From Candidatus Venteria ishoeyi (lineage in GTDB: Bacteria > Pseudomonadota > Gammaproteobacteria > Beggiatoales > Beggiatoaceae): a stretch of 64,000 bases of DNA. Both the position numbers and the translations under genes were made by a program. Shown piece by piece: positions 47,920 through 57,900 of the stretch. Under the pieces are notes generated by a model that did no database searches, had not been told where the DNA came from, and saw only the letters and a program-made list of their open reading frames with translations. Each line of letters starts with the position of its first letter. Positions within the stretch are counted from its first letter, which is position 1. The stretch is taken from assembly GCF_030378065.1 (NCBI RefSeq), contig NZ_JAUCGJ010000004.1, forward strand, positions 1 to 64,000, written 5' to 3'.

Positions 47920-48149
47920 GATATGGATATGACTTTGCGGCTGGCAGGCTATCGTCATGTGACAGCACCCAGAAGTTGCTAAGAGAGCCAGAGTCGCAGC
48001 AACCACACTCATTGCCAGCAGATATTTCACAACAGGCATTTGATGCAGAAAAATATTTTGCAGCCAACCCCGATGTTGCAGCAGTAGGTATGGACGCTTG
48101 GGAGCATTGGATACAATATGGACGCGAGGAAGGGCGGCAGAGTTTTTAA
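47916..48149 (+). pseudogene. Out-of-frame remnant with a repeat domain of large surface or glycan proteins
   Basis: In the frame two bases off the methyltransferase, an open stretch ends at a TAA at 48147-48149. Its last ~40 residues contain FDAEKYFAANPDVAAVG and then WEHWIQYGREEGR. This is a short module I know from large calcium-binding exoproteins and multi-domain glycosyl/methyltransferases (pattern Y-x-A-x-N-P-D-V ... H-x-x-x-x-G-x-x-E-G-R). No start codon or ribosome binding site is convincing. A frameshift that detached it from the methyltransferase is the simplest explanation. Confidence 0.55.
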
Positions 48150-48153
48150 TAGC

Positions 48154-48317
48154 TAAGGAGTGAAGATGAAATAAATGCAGAAACTGAGCGCAGGATTTTT
48201 ATTCATTTTCAAGGCGTGAAAACAGGCGCATAGCAAGCTATGTAACTGTTTTCACAACGCAGAAAATGGAGGAAAAGACCAGCCAAGTTGCTGAAGTTAT
48301 AAAATTCTCACTCCTAA
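48154..48317 (-). repeat. Dispersed palindromic repeat upstream of tolQ
   Basis: This full-length reverse copy (TAAGGAGTGAAGATG ... ATTCTCACTCCTAA) starts five bases after the remnant's stop and ends 40 bp before tolQ. The tolQ promoter must therefore lie inside it or in the 40-bp gap. Confidence 0.88.
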
Positions 48318-48356
48318 GTCTTTATCCCAAAACACTGCACCTTAGTTTTTGAGCCT

Positions 48357-49070
48357 ATGAAATTTGATACGACAATTTTAGAATTAGTCCTGGATGCCAG
48401 TTTGCTGGTACAGATGGTAATGTTGTTATTACTGACCTTATCCTTTGTATCCTGGTATTTAATTTTTTACAACAGTCGTCGTCTGAAAAAAGCCGGGCAA
48501 CATGCCCGTAGTTTTGAAGACTGGTTCTGGAAGTCACGGGATTTTGCCAGCCTATATAACCGTATTAATGCCCATGATTACCATGAACAAGGCATGGAAA
48601 AATTATTTATGGCAGGTTATACCGAGTTTGCAAGAATGCGCAAACAGGCTGAAGCGATTGCTGCTGATCGCTTAAGCGCGACCCAGCGCGCGATGCAAAT
48701 CGTATTAAATAATGAGGCCGATGAGCTGGAAAAAAACCTGCCCACCCTGGCAACAATTGGCTCAGTCAGCCCCTATATTGGTTTATTTGGCACGGTCTGG
48801 GGCATTATGCATTCTTTTCATGCGCTGGCAGATGCCAAACAAGTTACGCTGGCAATGGTGGCACCGGGTATTTCAGAAGCGCTGATTGCCACCGCTCTGG
48901 GTTTGTTTGCCGCGATTCCCGCAGTGATTGCGTATAATCAACAAATCACTCAGGTTGATCGTTTGTTGTCACGTTATCATAGCTTTAGCGAGGAATTTAC
49001 CAGCGTGTTACAACGCCATGCCTATACCTCGCCTGCTGCAACTGGAGCAACCAGCAGCACCAATGAATAG
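48357..49070 (+). CDS. tolQ: Tol-Pal system motor protein TolQ
   Basis: The 237-residue inner-membrane protein has three helices. The diagnostic second and third helices are PYIGLFGTVWGIMHSFHAL and PGISEALIATALGLFAAIP, which is TolQ rather than ExbB or MotA. With TolR it forms a proton-driven motor that keeps outer-membrane constriction and lipid homeostasis in step with cell division. tolR follows after 21 bp. The usual ybgC upstream is missing, replaced by a dispersed repeat. Confidence 0.93.
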   Translation: MKFDTTILELVLDASLLVQMVMLLLLTLSFVSWYLIFYNSRRLKKAGQHARSFEDWFWKSRDFASLYNRINAHDYHEQGMEKLFMAGYTEFARMRKQAEAIAADRLSATQRAMQIVLNNEADELEKNLPTLATIGSVSPYIGLFGTVWGIMHSFHALADAKQVTLAMVAPGISEALIATALGLFAAIPAVIAYNQQITQVDRLLSRYHSFSEEFTSVLQRHAYTSPAATGATSSTNE

Positions 49071-49091
49071 TGCTATTTTCAGGGGAATATC

Positions 49092-49559
49092 ATGCCGGTT
49101 TATCGTCGCCGCCGTCGTTTAATGGCGGAAATGAATGTGGTACCTTATATTGATGTCATGCTGGTTTTGTTAATCATTTTTATGGTGACATCCCCCATGC
49201 TGGATCTCACACAGGGCGTTGAAGTAGATTTACCGGTGATTGAAACCGCACCCAATACGCCCGATCCGGCTTTACCTGTGCTGATTAAGGTCATAAAATC
49301 CGGCGTTGCTTTGCTCAGTGATGAAAATGCGCAGGATCAAGCTTATGCGCCACACAACTGGCAACAATTGGGGGCGCATGTTTTGGCGCATTTGCGGATT
49401 AATCGACAACGCCCGGTTGTCATCAGCGCCGATAGGCAGGTGACCTATGAGCAGGTGCTGCGTTTAATTGCGATGCTGGAAGGCAACGGGGTAAAAGTGC
49501 GGTTAATGACACGTCCTCTACGGGATGAAGATAATCGCCAGGGAACAGGAGCAAAATAA
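49092..49559 (+). CDS. tolR: Tol-Pal system protein TolR
   Basis: The 155-residue protein has an N-terminal basic segment (YRRRRRLMAEMN) and one membrane helix with the proton-path Asp21 (PYIDVMLVLLIIFMV). A periplasmic domain ends in QVTYEQVLRLIAMLEGNGV and VRLMTRP. AGGGGAA precedes the ATG. Its stop codon (in GCAAAATAACTTCAGC) falls in sequence that matches the dispersed repeat's ATAACTTCAGC, so the repeat has probably set the 3' end. tolA, expected next, is absent. Confidence 0.93.
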   Translation: MPVYRRRRRLMAEMNVVPYIDVMLVLLIIFMVTSPMLDLTQGVEVDLPVIETAPNTPDPALPVLIKVIKSGVALLSDENAQDQAYAPHNWQQLGAHVLAHLRINRQRPVVISADRQVTYEQVLRLIAMLEGNGVKVRLMTRPLRDEDNRQGTGAK

Positions 49560-49675
49560 CTTCAGCAAAGGCTTGAAAACAGGCGCATAGCAAGCTATGT
49601 AACAGTTTTTATAACACAGAAAATGGAGAAAAAGACCCGCCCAGTTTCTGAAGTTATAAAATTCTCGCTCCTAAA
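49557..49675 (-). repeat. Rearranged, shortened copy of the dispersed repeat
   Basis: It begins with TAACTTCAGCAA, which belongs to the left part in forward orientation. It then continues in reverse orientation (GGCTTGAAAACAGGCGCATAG ... AAATTCTCGCTCCTAA). About 40 bp of the normal right part are missing. This looks like an inversion or recombination between two copies, located exactly at the tolR stop. Confidence 0.75.
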
Positions 49676-49714
49676 TAATAGCGTACACATAAACAGCCTA
49701 TAGAGATAACTGCC

Positions 49715-50605
49715 ATGTACTATCCTTTTTTCCGTTTATTCTTAGCCATCATTTTATTGTTCAATATTGGCGCATTGAGCAGTCAGGCCGTTGCAAGCAG
49801 CAATTGTAGTGACAATAAAAATTCACTGACCTGCGTAAAACAGCAATGGCAACAGGCGGATGCTGCCTTAAATCAGCATTATCAGCAACTCATGAAAAAA
49901 TTGCCAAAAGCCACGCAACGCGCTTTGCGTCTGTCACAACGCAATTGGATACGCTTTCGTGACGCGCAATGTCAGCGTACAACAACAAAATTAGCAGATA
50001 TGCAATGCCTGAGAACCTTGACCGCAAACAGAGTAAAAGAATGGCAAAACACTTATCTGCAAAAACCACTGCCACAGGCAAAGACTGCACCTGATTATGC
50101 CAGCGCAGACCGCCAGCTTAATCAAACATATCGACACATTATGGGCAGTCTGCATAAACATGATAAAAAACAATTGCGCACCAGCCAACGTTTATGGCTG
50201 CCGTTTCGTGATGAAAACTGTCTGGCACAACAGAGTTATGGTGTCAGCCAACAACAGTGTTTAGCTCGTATGACTGTTCATAGAACTCAGGCGTTACAGC
50301 ACTACTACCAGGGTAATTTCCATGGCCTAACGGCTCAGTCCCTGATTGGTGAATGGCGAGGTTTAGGGGGGGAAGCGGTTATGCGGCTGCAATTTGGCAT
50401 CAGTAAGGGCATACATTATTATCTTTCCCATTTGGAAAACCTGCCATTTGAAGCAGGGCAATGGCAATTTAATCGGGGGCAGCTCAACATTATCGCCAGC
50501 AATGGCAAATTGATGCATCGCTATGAAAAAGTGGCTTTGGAAAATGGCGTACTTTCCTTGTATGAAAAAGATGGTGCTTTATTACAATATCAAAAGCAAC
50601 CCTAA
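49715..50605 (+). CDS. Exported protein with two LprI/DUF1311-type domains
   Basis: The 296-residue protein has a signal peptide (ending SSQAVAS). Two similar Cys-containing domains follow. The first (~30-105) has SNCSDNKNSLTCVKQQWQQADAALNQHY, written here in the usual D-A-x-L-N-x-x-Y pattern, and then RNWIRFRDAQC. The second (~118-195) has ASADRQLNQTYRHIM and RLWLPFRDENC. These are the hallmarks of lysozyme-inhibitor LprI-like proteins. A ~95-residue strand-rich C-terminal domain (IGEWRGLGGEAVMRLQFGIS) is unassigned. Its TAA stop is the first three bases of the next dispersed repeat. Confidence 0.85.
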   Translation: MYYPFFRLFLAIILLFNIGALSSQAVASSNCSDNKNSLTCVKQQWQQADAALNQHYQQLMKKLPKATQRALRLSQRNWIRFRDAQCQRTTTKLADMQCLRTLTANRVKEWQNTYLQKPLPQAKTAPDYASADRQLNQTYRHIMGSLHKHDKKQLRTSQRLWLPFRDENCLAQQSYGVSQQQCLARMTVHRTQALQHYYQGNFHGLTAQSLIGEWRGLGGEAVMRLQFGISKGIHYYLSHLENLPFEAGQWQFNRGQLNIIASNGKLMHRYEKVALENGVLSLYEKDGALLQYQKQP

Positions 50606-50766
50606 GGAGCGAGAATTTTATAACTTCAGCAACTTGGCTGGTCTTTTTCTCCATTTTCTGTGTTCCGAAAACAGTTACATAGCTTGCTATGCGCCTGTTT
50701 TCACGCCTTGAAAATGAATAAAAATCCTGCGCCCAGTTTCTGTATTTATTTTATCCTCACTCCTAA
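50603..50766 (+). repeat. Dispersed palindromic repeat overlapping the LprI-like gene stop
   Basis: This full-length copy starts TAAGGAGCGAG, and the leading TAA is the stop codon of the LprI-like gene. The right end is CTCACTCCTAA. A second left-end fragment (TAAGGAACGAGGATTTTATAA, 50764-50790) begins immediately, so a tandem copy once followed. Confidence 0.88.
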
Positions 50767-50825
50767 GGAACGAGGATTTTATAATTCTCGAATGCCAGCA
50801 ACTGCATTATTGGTAAATTTCACGA

Positions 50826-52394
50826 CTATTCCATGATACCCGTTTCGGCTGCCTGCGGATTTAGAAGATTTATTATGCGTGATGCTGGCAATTTTGGAAT
50901 ACGATAGCCTTGTTCCTCTGGGGTTAGGGTCTGCATGGTTTGTAACTGGTATTTTAATACTTCAGGCGTGGCATCAGAAGCATCCTGATGTTGTGACAAA
51001 CGCTGCTCAATACGTTGGCGGCAGGTTTGTTCACCCGTCTGGCAATCCAGAATATAAAACGGCAAGGCTGCAACTTTGGCAATTGCGGCAAAACGCTGGC
51101 GCTGGCTCTGTTGTAAAAATGTGGCATCAACCAAAACACTGAAACCGGCATTTAATAACAAATGGCAGAGTTGCTCAAGGTATTCATAAGTGGTTTGCGT
51201 GGCCTGTTGACTGTACATACCGCTTGCCAGTGTTGCCTTGTCTGCTGATTGGTTTTGAAACAAACGTTTACGCACCACATCAGAGCGTAAGACAATCACA
51301 TCCACCTGCACCAGCAGTTGCTGACTGAAATAACTTTTTCCGCTACCCGATACCCCATAAGTAATCAGTAAAGCGGGTTTATCCTGGCGTTTACTTTCAA
51401 TTTCGGCAAGGTTCAGGTATTTTTGCAGCGCCTGCAATGCCTGCCAATGATTTTGACTGCCCGGTTTGGCTTGCTGTGCCTGCAAAGCATAAACTTTAGC
51501 ACGTACCATCGCACGATAGACCAGATAAAAACGTAACACTTTCAAACCCGCATAATCACCACTATGGCTTAAATAAGCATTCAGTAAACGCCGCGCCATA
51601 CCCATTTCCCCATGCGCCTGTAAATCCATCAGGGTAAAAGCCAGTTCGCTGCAAACATCTATCCAATGTAGCTGTGCATTAAATTCAATACCATCAAAAA
51701 TCAGTAGCTTACCCTGCATCACTGTGATATTGCCCAGATGCATATCACCATGACATTCCCGGATAAAACCTTGTTGTTTACGCTGTATCAGTATTGATTT
51801 AAGCTGTTGATAAGTGTTTACAGTCCACTGTTGCAAGTGCTGAATTTGTTCAGATAAGGTGTTATTCAGTGGCAGCATATTGCCTAACTGAGTGAAATTA
51901 TCCATTGCCGGTTGATAAATGGCGCTAGGTTCGCCCCAGGCAGTATCCTGCGCCGCTGGAGGAAGCTGTTGATGAAATCTTGCCATAATTTGCGCCAGTT
52001 CATCAATGCGTTGACTGCTGAGTTGTTGTCGGCTCAGTAAACGATCCAGTTGATTTTCCTGGGGGAAACGTAACATTTTAACGGCATATTCAAACGCAAC
52101 GCCTGTGCCATTTAAGCGAGGGGCTTTAGTGCTGCCGGTAAGCGCAATAAGTGCTAAATACAAATCCGGGGCCAAGCGTCGATTTAAGCGTAATTCTTCT
52201 TCACAATAAAACTTGCGTTGTGCCAGATGTGTGTAATCAAGAAAACCAAAATTAACTGGTTTTTTGATTTTGTAAGCAAATGCCCCCGCCAGCAGCACCC
52301 AGGAAATATGCGTTTCGACCAATTCAATCTGCTTAGTCTGATGGGGGTAAGCATGGGGATGAGTGAGTAAATATTGAATAAAATCGGGATACAT
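50826..52394 (-). CDS. Two-domain phosphotransferase/P-loop kinase fusion
   Basis: The 522-residue soluble protein joins two modules. Residues ~1-325 form an aminoglycoside-phosphotransferase-like kinase: WVLLAGAFAYKIKKPVNFGF near the start carries the ATP lysine. The catalytic loop is RECHGDMHLGNI and the metal-binding motif LIFDGIEFN. Residues ~345-522 form a P-loop kinase with Walker A GVSGSGKSYFS and LRSDVVRKRLF. The same pairing (COG2187 with COG0645) is widespread and uncharacterised. It may phosphorylate a small metabolite. Transcription is monocistronic, with repeats at its 3' side. Confidence 0.87.
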   Translation of the reverse strand: MYPDFIQYLLTHPHAYPHQTKQIELVETHISWVLLAGAFAYKIKKPVNFGFLDYTHLAQRKFYCEEELRLNRRLAPDLYLALIALTGSTKAPRLNGTGVAFEYAVKMLRFPQENQLDRLLSRQQLSSQRIDELAQIMARFHQQLPPAAQDTAWGEPSAIYQPAMDNFTQLGNMLPLNNTLSEQIQHLQQWTVNTYQQLKSILIQRKQQGFIRECHGDMHLGNITVMQGKLLIFDGIEFNAQLHWIDVCSELAFTLMDLQAHGEMGMARRLLNAYLSHSGDYAGLKVLRFYLVYRAMVRAKVYALQAQQAKPGSQNHWQALQALQKYLNLAEIESKRQDKPALLITYGVSGSGKSYFSQQLLVQVDVIVLRSDVVRKRLFQNQSADKATLASGMYSQQATQTTYEYLEQLCHLLLNAGFSVLVDATFLQQSQRQRFAAIAKVAALPFYILDCQTGEQTCRQRIEQRLSQHQDASDATPEVLKYQLQTMQTLTPEEQGYRIPKLPASRIINLLNPQAAETGIME

Positions 52395-52477
52395 GGCAGC
52401 ACCTTCGTTTAATAGGGATTTAAATCAGCAATTACAAAATCCTGTAAAATTTCAGGTTTTCCTATAATCTGCCTGTG

Positions 52478-54865
52478 CTAAGGCTCAGCAGACTCTGGCA
52501 ATACTTTCATAAACCCCGCATACAGCAAACGATCTGCCAGCAAACGGCGTTCCGTAGCAGAACTGTAGTTCAATTGCTGTACACTGGCTGTGAGCATGGC
52601 CTGATCTTGAAGCAGTTCCGCGTCATTATGCCAAAAGGCAGTTTGCTGCTGTACCGACTGCAACAGGCTCTGGTAGCGCTGCAATAATTTCAAAGCTGCT
52701 TGCTGTTGATTTTGTTCCAAATATTCACCGGCACGGCGCACATTGTTGGCTAATTGAATCGCCAGCAGGTTTTTTACCACATTATATTCCAACGGCCCGC
52801 GTGGGCTTTCCTGACTGCCCAGGCTGAGCTGCGCCTGGTTGCTGCCATTACGCAAATACACCAAATCCTTATAACGCATTGTCACTTCCATGATCGGCCC
52901 TGGGCGCTCTACGACCACATCCAGCAAAATACTGTGGCTATCACCTGCATGATAAGCAGGAATCATAATCTGAATACCGGCATCATCCCGACTGCGATCA
53001 CGCTGTATGCCCAGGGTGCGCGCCAGTCGTTGATCCAAACTTTGTTCTGCCTGCCTGACCTGCTGGCTGCGTTGCTGTGCCAGGGGTTTGGAGCCGATAA
53101 CATCCACCAGTTTAACTCCCGGAGCCAGACGAATATTCAAACGCACGGCGCGTGCCACGGTGCGGCCTGCTGAATGCAGTTCTTTATCCACCAGACCGGT
53201 TGCCGCATCCGGGCGGCGTAAAAAACGGCGGTTGCCCTGACCTATCAGGGTTAAACGCTGAATCTCCTCATCCTGTTGATAGTTCAGGGATGTTTTATTG
53301 GACGCAGCCGCCAACTGAATCAGGCTCAGAGGGATGCCGCGAATCGCGCTGTGGTGTGCGAGGTTTTCCAAAATACTCAGGTCACTGCCAAAACTGCCCT
53401 TGGAAATTAGAATGACTGCGCTGCTGCCCAGTAAGGCATCGGCTTTGCTGTGGCCCTGCACCCAGGACATGGTGTTTTGCATAGCCTCCACCAGATTCAG
53501 GGTGGGTGCGCTCTGGCTTTCTGCGCCCTGTCCAAATAACTGAGCCATTTTGACTTGCAAGGGGCCGTGGCGAAAATCTTCCGGCGGTAATAGCGTACCA
53601 CCGGGTACGCCAGCCACGGTTAAGGCAAAGCGATCTGTGCTGCGCCGCGCCTGCACAAAGGCTTTGAGCAAAGCACGCACCGCAGCATTTTCTTCATTGC
53701 TGAGCGCAGTACGTAAATCCAGAATAATACCCACATTCATTGCCGGTCGCCGCCCACTGTGGCGCAGGCTGCCTTTCAGGCCAACTTGCGCCAGTAGTCG
53801 CGTAGGCCCTTGTATTGCAGTCTTATCACTGTGTAAATATACTGCCAGCGCAGCATCCAGGGGGGGATCAAACGGCTGCCAGATTTGTTTTAAGGCGGTT
53901 TGCCGGATACCGGCAGTCAGCTTTTGACGATTAAGACGCACCTGCAAATGGCGTAACAAGGGATCGCCGGGTACATAGCTATTTTCCCAGTAACCGCTGG
54001 CCTCCTGATAAGATAAACCCTGAATTTGCTCACGTTGTTGATAAAAATCTGCTACTACGGTTTCAGCCAGGGCAAGGGCTTTGCGGGGCGCTTGTTTATC
54101 TTTTAGTTTATTTTGAAGTTTTTTAGCTTTTTTTCTTTGCTTAAGTTCCCGGTTTTCATTGCGCAAACGACCATTGGCAATGCTACTGTCTCTGCGCAAG
54201 GCTTCGCCGCCTGCAACACTGCCTGTTATCAGAGCGGGTGGAGCCTTGGGTTTCATTAAGGCCCGTTGCAGCTTTTGTGGTGAGGTGGGTTTAAGCTTGC
54301 GCAGGCCATCAACTGCTCCAGTCAGATTCAAGGCCCGAAGTTGTGCGATACCTGAAGTTGGCTGTTCTGGCGTTGATTGGCCTACAGTGGATTGTACCGG
54401 AGCCATTTGTTTTTCTATAGCGAGTTGTCGAAACATAGCGTTTTTTTGTGCATAATCGCTACTGGTTGCACGGGTGCTTTCTTCTTCCGCCAGCACTTGT
54501 TCGCTGCGTTTTCCTGTCATGGGTACATGTCGTTTGGACGCAGGTTTATTATCCTGCCCATAAAAACTGTCTTGTTTTTGTGCTTCATACACCGCACCCG
54601 CTTCATCATCCATCTCCTCATCGGATACCTCAAAACTATCCGCGTCAATTTCTTGGGGCATCGGCACAGGCAAGTCGAAAAGGACATAATCCTCATGATT
54701 TTCTTTTTCAACGTCTCCTAGTTTTGATTCAAGACTGAGTCGTTCAGAAACCGGAGAAAGCATCAATAAACCAATCAGAATACTGCCGATGATGACGAAC
54801 AGCGCCACATAAACAGCAATACGCACAAACCATGAACTGTGTGTAAAAATAGATAAGCGTTTCAT
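52478..54865 (-). CDS. Membrane-anchored protein with VWA-like domain, MIDAS degenerate
   Basis: The start is the ATG at 54865 (MKRLSIFTHSSWF) with AGGAGT upstream. A longer frame to 54931 would invade the divergent gene. Of 795 residues, 13-37 form one membrane helix. A long acidic, then basic, disordered region follows. Residues ~290-360 recall the conserved segment before VWA domains in YfbK-type proteins. The VWA-like domain is ~375-570, where the metal site D-x-S-x-S is replaced by Asp383-Leu-Arg-Thr-Ala. The rest is strand-rich, then helical. The partner is probably the divergent 1059-residue gene 64 bp away. Function unknown. Confidence 0.75.
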   Translation of the reverse strand: MKRLSIFTHSSWFVRIAVYVALFVIIGSILIGLLMLSPVSERLSLESKLGDVEKENHEDYVLFDLPVPMPQEIDADSFEVSDEEMDDEAGAVYEAQKQDSFYGQDNKPASKRHVPMTGKRSEQVLAEEESTRATSSDYAQKNAMFRQLAIEKQMAPVQSTVGQSTPEQPTSGIAQLRALNLTGAVDGLRKLKPTSPQKLQRALMKPKAPPALITGSVAGGEALRRDSSIANGRLRNENRELKQRKKAKKLQNKLKDKQAPRKALALAETVVADFYQQREQIQGLSYQEASGYWENSYVPGDPLLRHLQVRLNRQKLTAGIRQTALKQIWQPFDPPLDAALAVYLHSDKTAIQGPTRLLAQVGLKGSLRHSGRRPAMNVGIILDLRTALSNEENAAVRALLKAFVQARRSTDRFALTVAGVPGGTLLPPEDFRHGPLQVKMAQLFGQGAESQSAPTLNLVEAMQNTMSWVQGHSKADALLGSSAVILISKGSFGSDLSILENLAHHSAIRGIPLSLIQLAAASNKTSLNYQQDEEIQRLTLIGQGNRRFLRRPDAATGLVDKELHSAGRTVARAVRLNIRLAPGVKLVDVIGSKPLAQQRSQQVRQAEQSLDQRLARTLGIQRDRSRDDAGIQIMIPAYHAGDSHSILLDVVVERPGPIMEVTMRYKDLVYLRNGSNQAQLSLGSQESPRGPLEYNVVKNLLAIQLANNVRRAGEYLEQNQQQAALKLLQRYQSLLQSVQQQTAFWHNDAELLQDQAMLTASVQQLNYSSATERRLLADRLLYAGFMKVLPESAEP

Positions 54866-54929
54866 ATTAAAACAACTCCTGTTACTATTTTTAGAAATAC
54901 TTGTTAGAACCAGTTGAGGAGATCGAATC

Positions 54930-57900
54930 ATGCCAATAAGATTCTGGATACTGTTTTGTATTGTGAGCTGTTTTGGACATTTTGTCCAAGCGGAGACTGA
55001 ATTCGAGCCTCAAGACTGGGAAAATGCCAGCGGTGAAGTGCGCGTACCGCTGGATGTATACCGTAAACTACTCAAATTGGCTGAAAATCCGCCACAAGCA
55101 GCCCCCGCCAGTTACGCCATTGGCAAGGCACAAATTGACATGCGCATTCGCAGTGAAAATCAGCGCAGTCATGCTCATATCAATATCCATTTTCAAGTGC
55201 AAAGCTTTGTTGATGAATGGACGCTGATTCCTTTTTTACCTGCCAGCACTGCTTTAGCGCAAGCCAGCGTGAATGGTCAGCCAGTACAGTTGGTGCGTAC
55301 CTCTGCGGGTTTCAGTTGGGCAGTGCAAAAGGCGGACACCTATGCCGTGCAATTGGAATATAAGCTGGATGCGCTGGCTTCAAAACAGGGCTTGGTACTG
55401 GCTGCACCTCTGCCTAAAGCCCCTGCCAGCCACTTGTCTATGATTTTTGAAGAAACCGACGTGGTGGCTTCGGTCATACCCGCAGTGAATATTCATACAG
55501 AAAATAAAGCCAGGGAAACCCATGTCAGCGCGGAGATTCCCGCTGCTAATGCCCTGCAAATTGCCTGGAAAGCACCGCTACAGCAGGATTATGTACTCAG
55601 CCGTGCGCATTATCAGGGTGAACAAGAAGGCGATGCTTTGCGCTGGGCAGCGCGATTTAATGTCGAGGTGTTTACTGACGACCCTATCCATTTGCCTTTG
55701 TTTCCACGCGAAGTCACTTTGACCGAAGTGTTGGTCAATGATGAAAAAGCCATGCTGTTATTAAAAGCAGCAGAAAGCAAAAATCCAGGGAAAGGCCAGC
55801 AGGTACTGGCAATTACCCGCCAAGCGCATTTTGCCACGCTGCTGCAAGGTGCAGGCAGTTATGAAATCAAGGTGTATTTTGAAGTGCCGATTCAGAAAAA
55901 TCAGGGTTCGCCCAATGCCACGCTGTTGGTGCCGGAAGTGCCGGTATCCTTTTTTGAATTAAGCCTGCCGGGGAAAAAACAAGTGCAGGTCACTCCTTCA
56001 GCAACCGTTACACTGGAACACAGTGAGGCAGAAAGTGCTTCAAGCGAAGCAACGGAAGATGAGGGCGAAACTGTTGCCAGTGTTTATATTCCCATGCGCA
56101 CCCAGGTGACATTCAGTTGGACAGAAGCCGTGCCTACAGAAATCAAAGATGAGTTACGCGCCAATGCCAGCCTGTATCATGCGGTTCACGCAGAAGAAGG
56201 CGTATTACACGGACAGGCATTTGTGTTGTATCAGGTGACACGCGGAGAAACCAATATTCTGGAGCTTGAAGTACCGGCAAACACCCAGATTAACCAAATC
56301 AGTACCAAAATCGGCAAGGTGACGGACTGGCGCATGTTAGAAGACGCTGTAGACAAGACAGGCAGCCAGTCGCAGCAACGCCAAAACGTGCGTATTTTCC
56401 TGGATCGCAAGGTTAAGGGCAAGTTCCACTTTAAGGTGAATTACGAATACTTGCTCAGCGGTAAACCTGAAAATTTCCAGGTGCCTTTATTACGCGCCGT
56501 TGATGTCCACCGCCAACGCGGTATGCTGGCCTTATTATCCGGCCCGGAACTGGCCTTAAAACCCCTGCAAACCGAACGTTTATCGCGGGTGGGAGAAAAC
56601 CAGCTACCCACCCATGTGCGTAAAGCCTTAAAAATGGCCGTGGCGCATACTTATAAATACAGTGGAAACAAACCGCTGCTGATGGCGCAGGCCATTACCC
56701 CCGAGCGCAAACGTGGCAAATTTGACGTGCGCACGGATACCTTGATTTCCATTGGTGATGTCACCTTAAAAGGTGCGGCAACATTGGAATTAAATATTAA
56801 ATCCGGCAGTGTGATGGACTTAAACCTATGGCTGCCGCAGGATGTTAACGTGCTGGCGTTGAACAGTCCGGCGTTGCGCACCTATCAAATTAATAACGAA
56901 GCAGATAAACAAAAGCTGCATGTAGAGTTTACCCAGGAAATTGAAGGCCAGTTTCGACTGGAACTCAATTATGAAGTGATTCTGGCGGAAGGTAGTGAAG
57001 AAAACAGCGTGCCGCTGGTATCAGTGACCGATGCCGAAGTGGAATATGGACGCATTGCGGTTGAAGCCTTAGCCGCCGTGGAAGTACAGGCCTCTTCACT
57101 GGTGCAGTTGTCGTCTTTGGACTTAAATGAACTGCCGCAGCAACTGGTATTAAAAACTACTAACCCGATTTTGCTGGCTTATCGTTATGTACGCGCAGAC
57201 ACCCCGTATCGACTGGGTTTGAAAATCACCCGCCATAAAGAACTGGACGTACAGGTTGCCGCCATTGAGAAAGCGGCTTATCACACCCTGCTCACCCGTG
57301 ACGGCCTCAGCGTAACCACTGCGCGTTATACCATACGCAACAGCCGCAAACAGTTTTTGCGCCTGCAACTGCCGCCAGATGCGGAAGTCTGGTCAGTGTT
57401 TGTCGGCGGTAAAAGTGAAAAACCCGCAGAAGCCGAAGAACCCGCTGTCAGTAATGCCAATCGCCGCAGCGTATTAATTAAAATGATTAATTCCACGGCA
57501 GGCTTTCCCCTGGAAGTGATTTATGCCAGCAAACTGGAAGCCCTGGGGCAGTCTGGTGCGATTTACAGCGTACTGCCACGCCCGGACATGATAGTCACCC
57601 ATTCACGCTGGGATTTATATTTACCTGATAAACTGGATTATCAGGAGCCTGACAGCAATATGGACAGGCTGGCTGTGGGCAGATTGGTTGCTGCCAAAAG
57701 CATACAAACCGCGATGCAGTTGCGCAAACAAAACAGCAATCAGCAGCAAGGTTTACATTTACAGGTACCCAAACGCGGTATTCATTTTGCCTTTGAAAAG
57801 CTCTATGCCAACCAGGCCAAAGAGGATACCTGGATAGAAATTCCTTATGTGGCGGCAGAAGCACAGGATCGTGGCCTGTGGATAAGTTTGCTGGGCAGTT

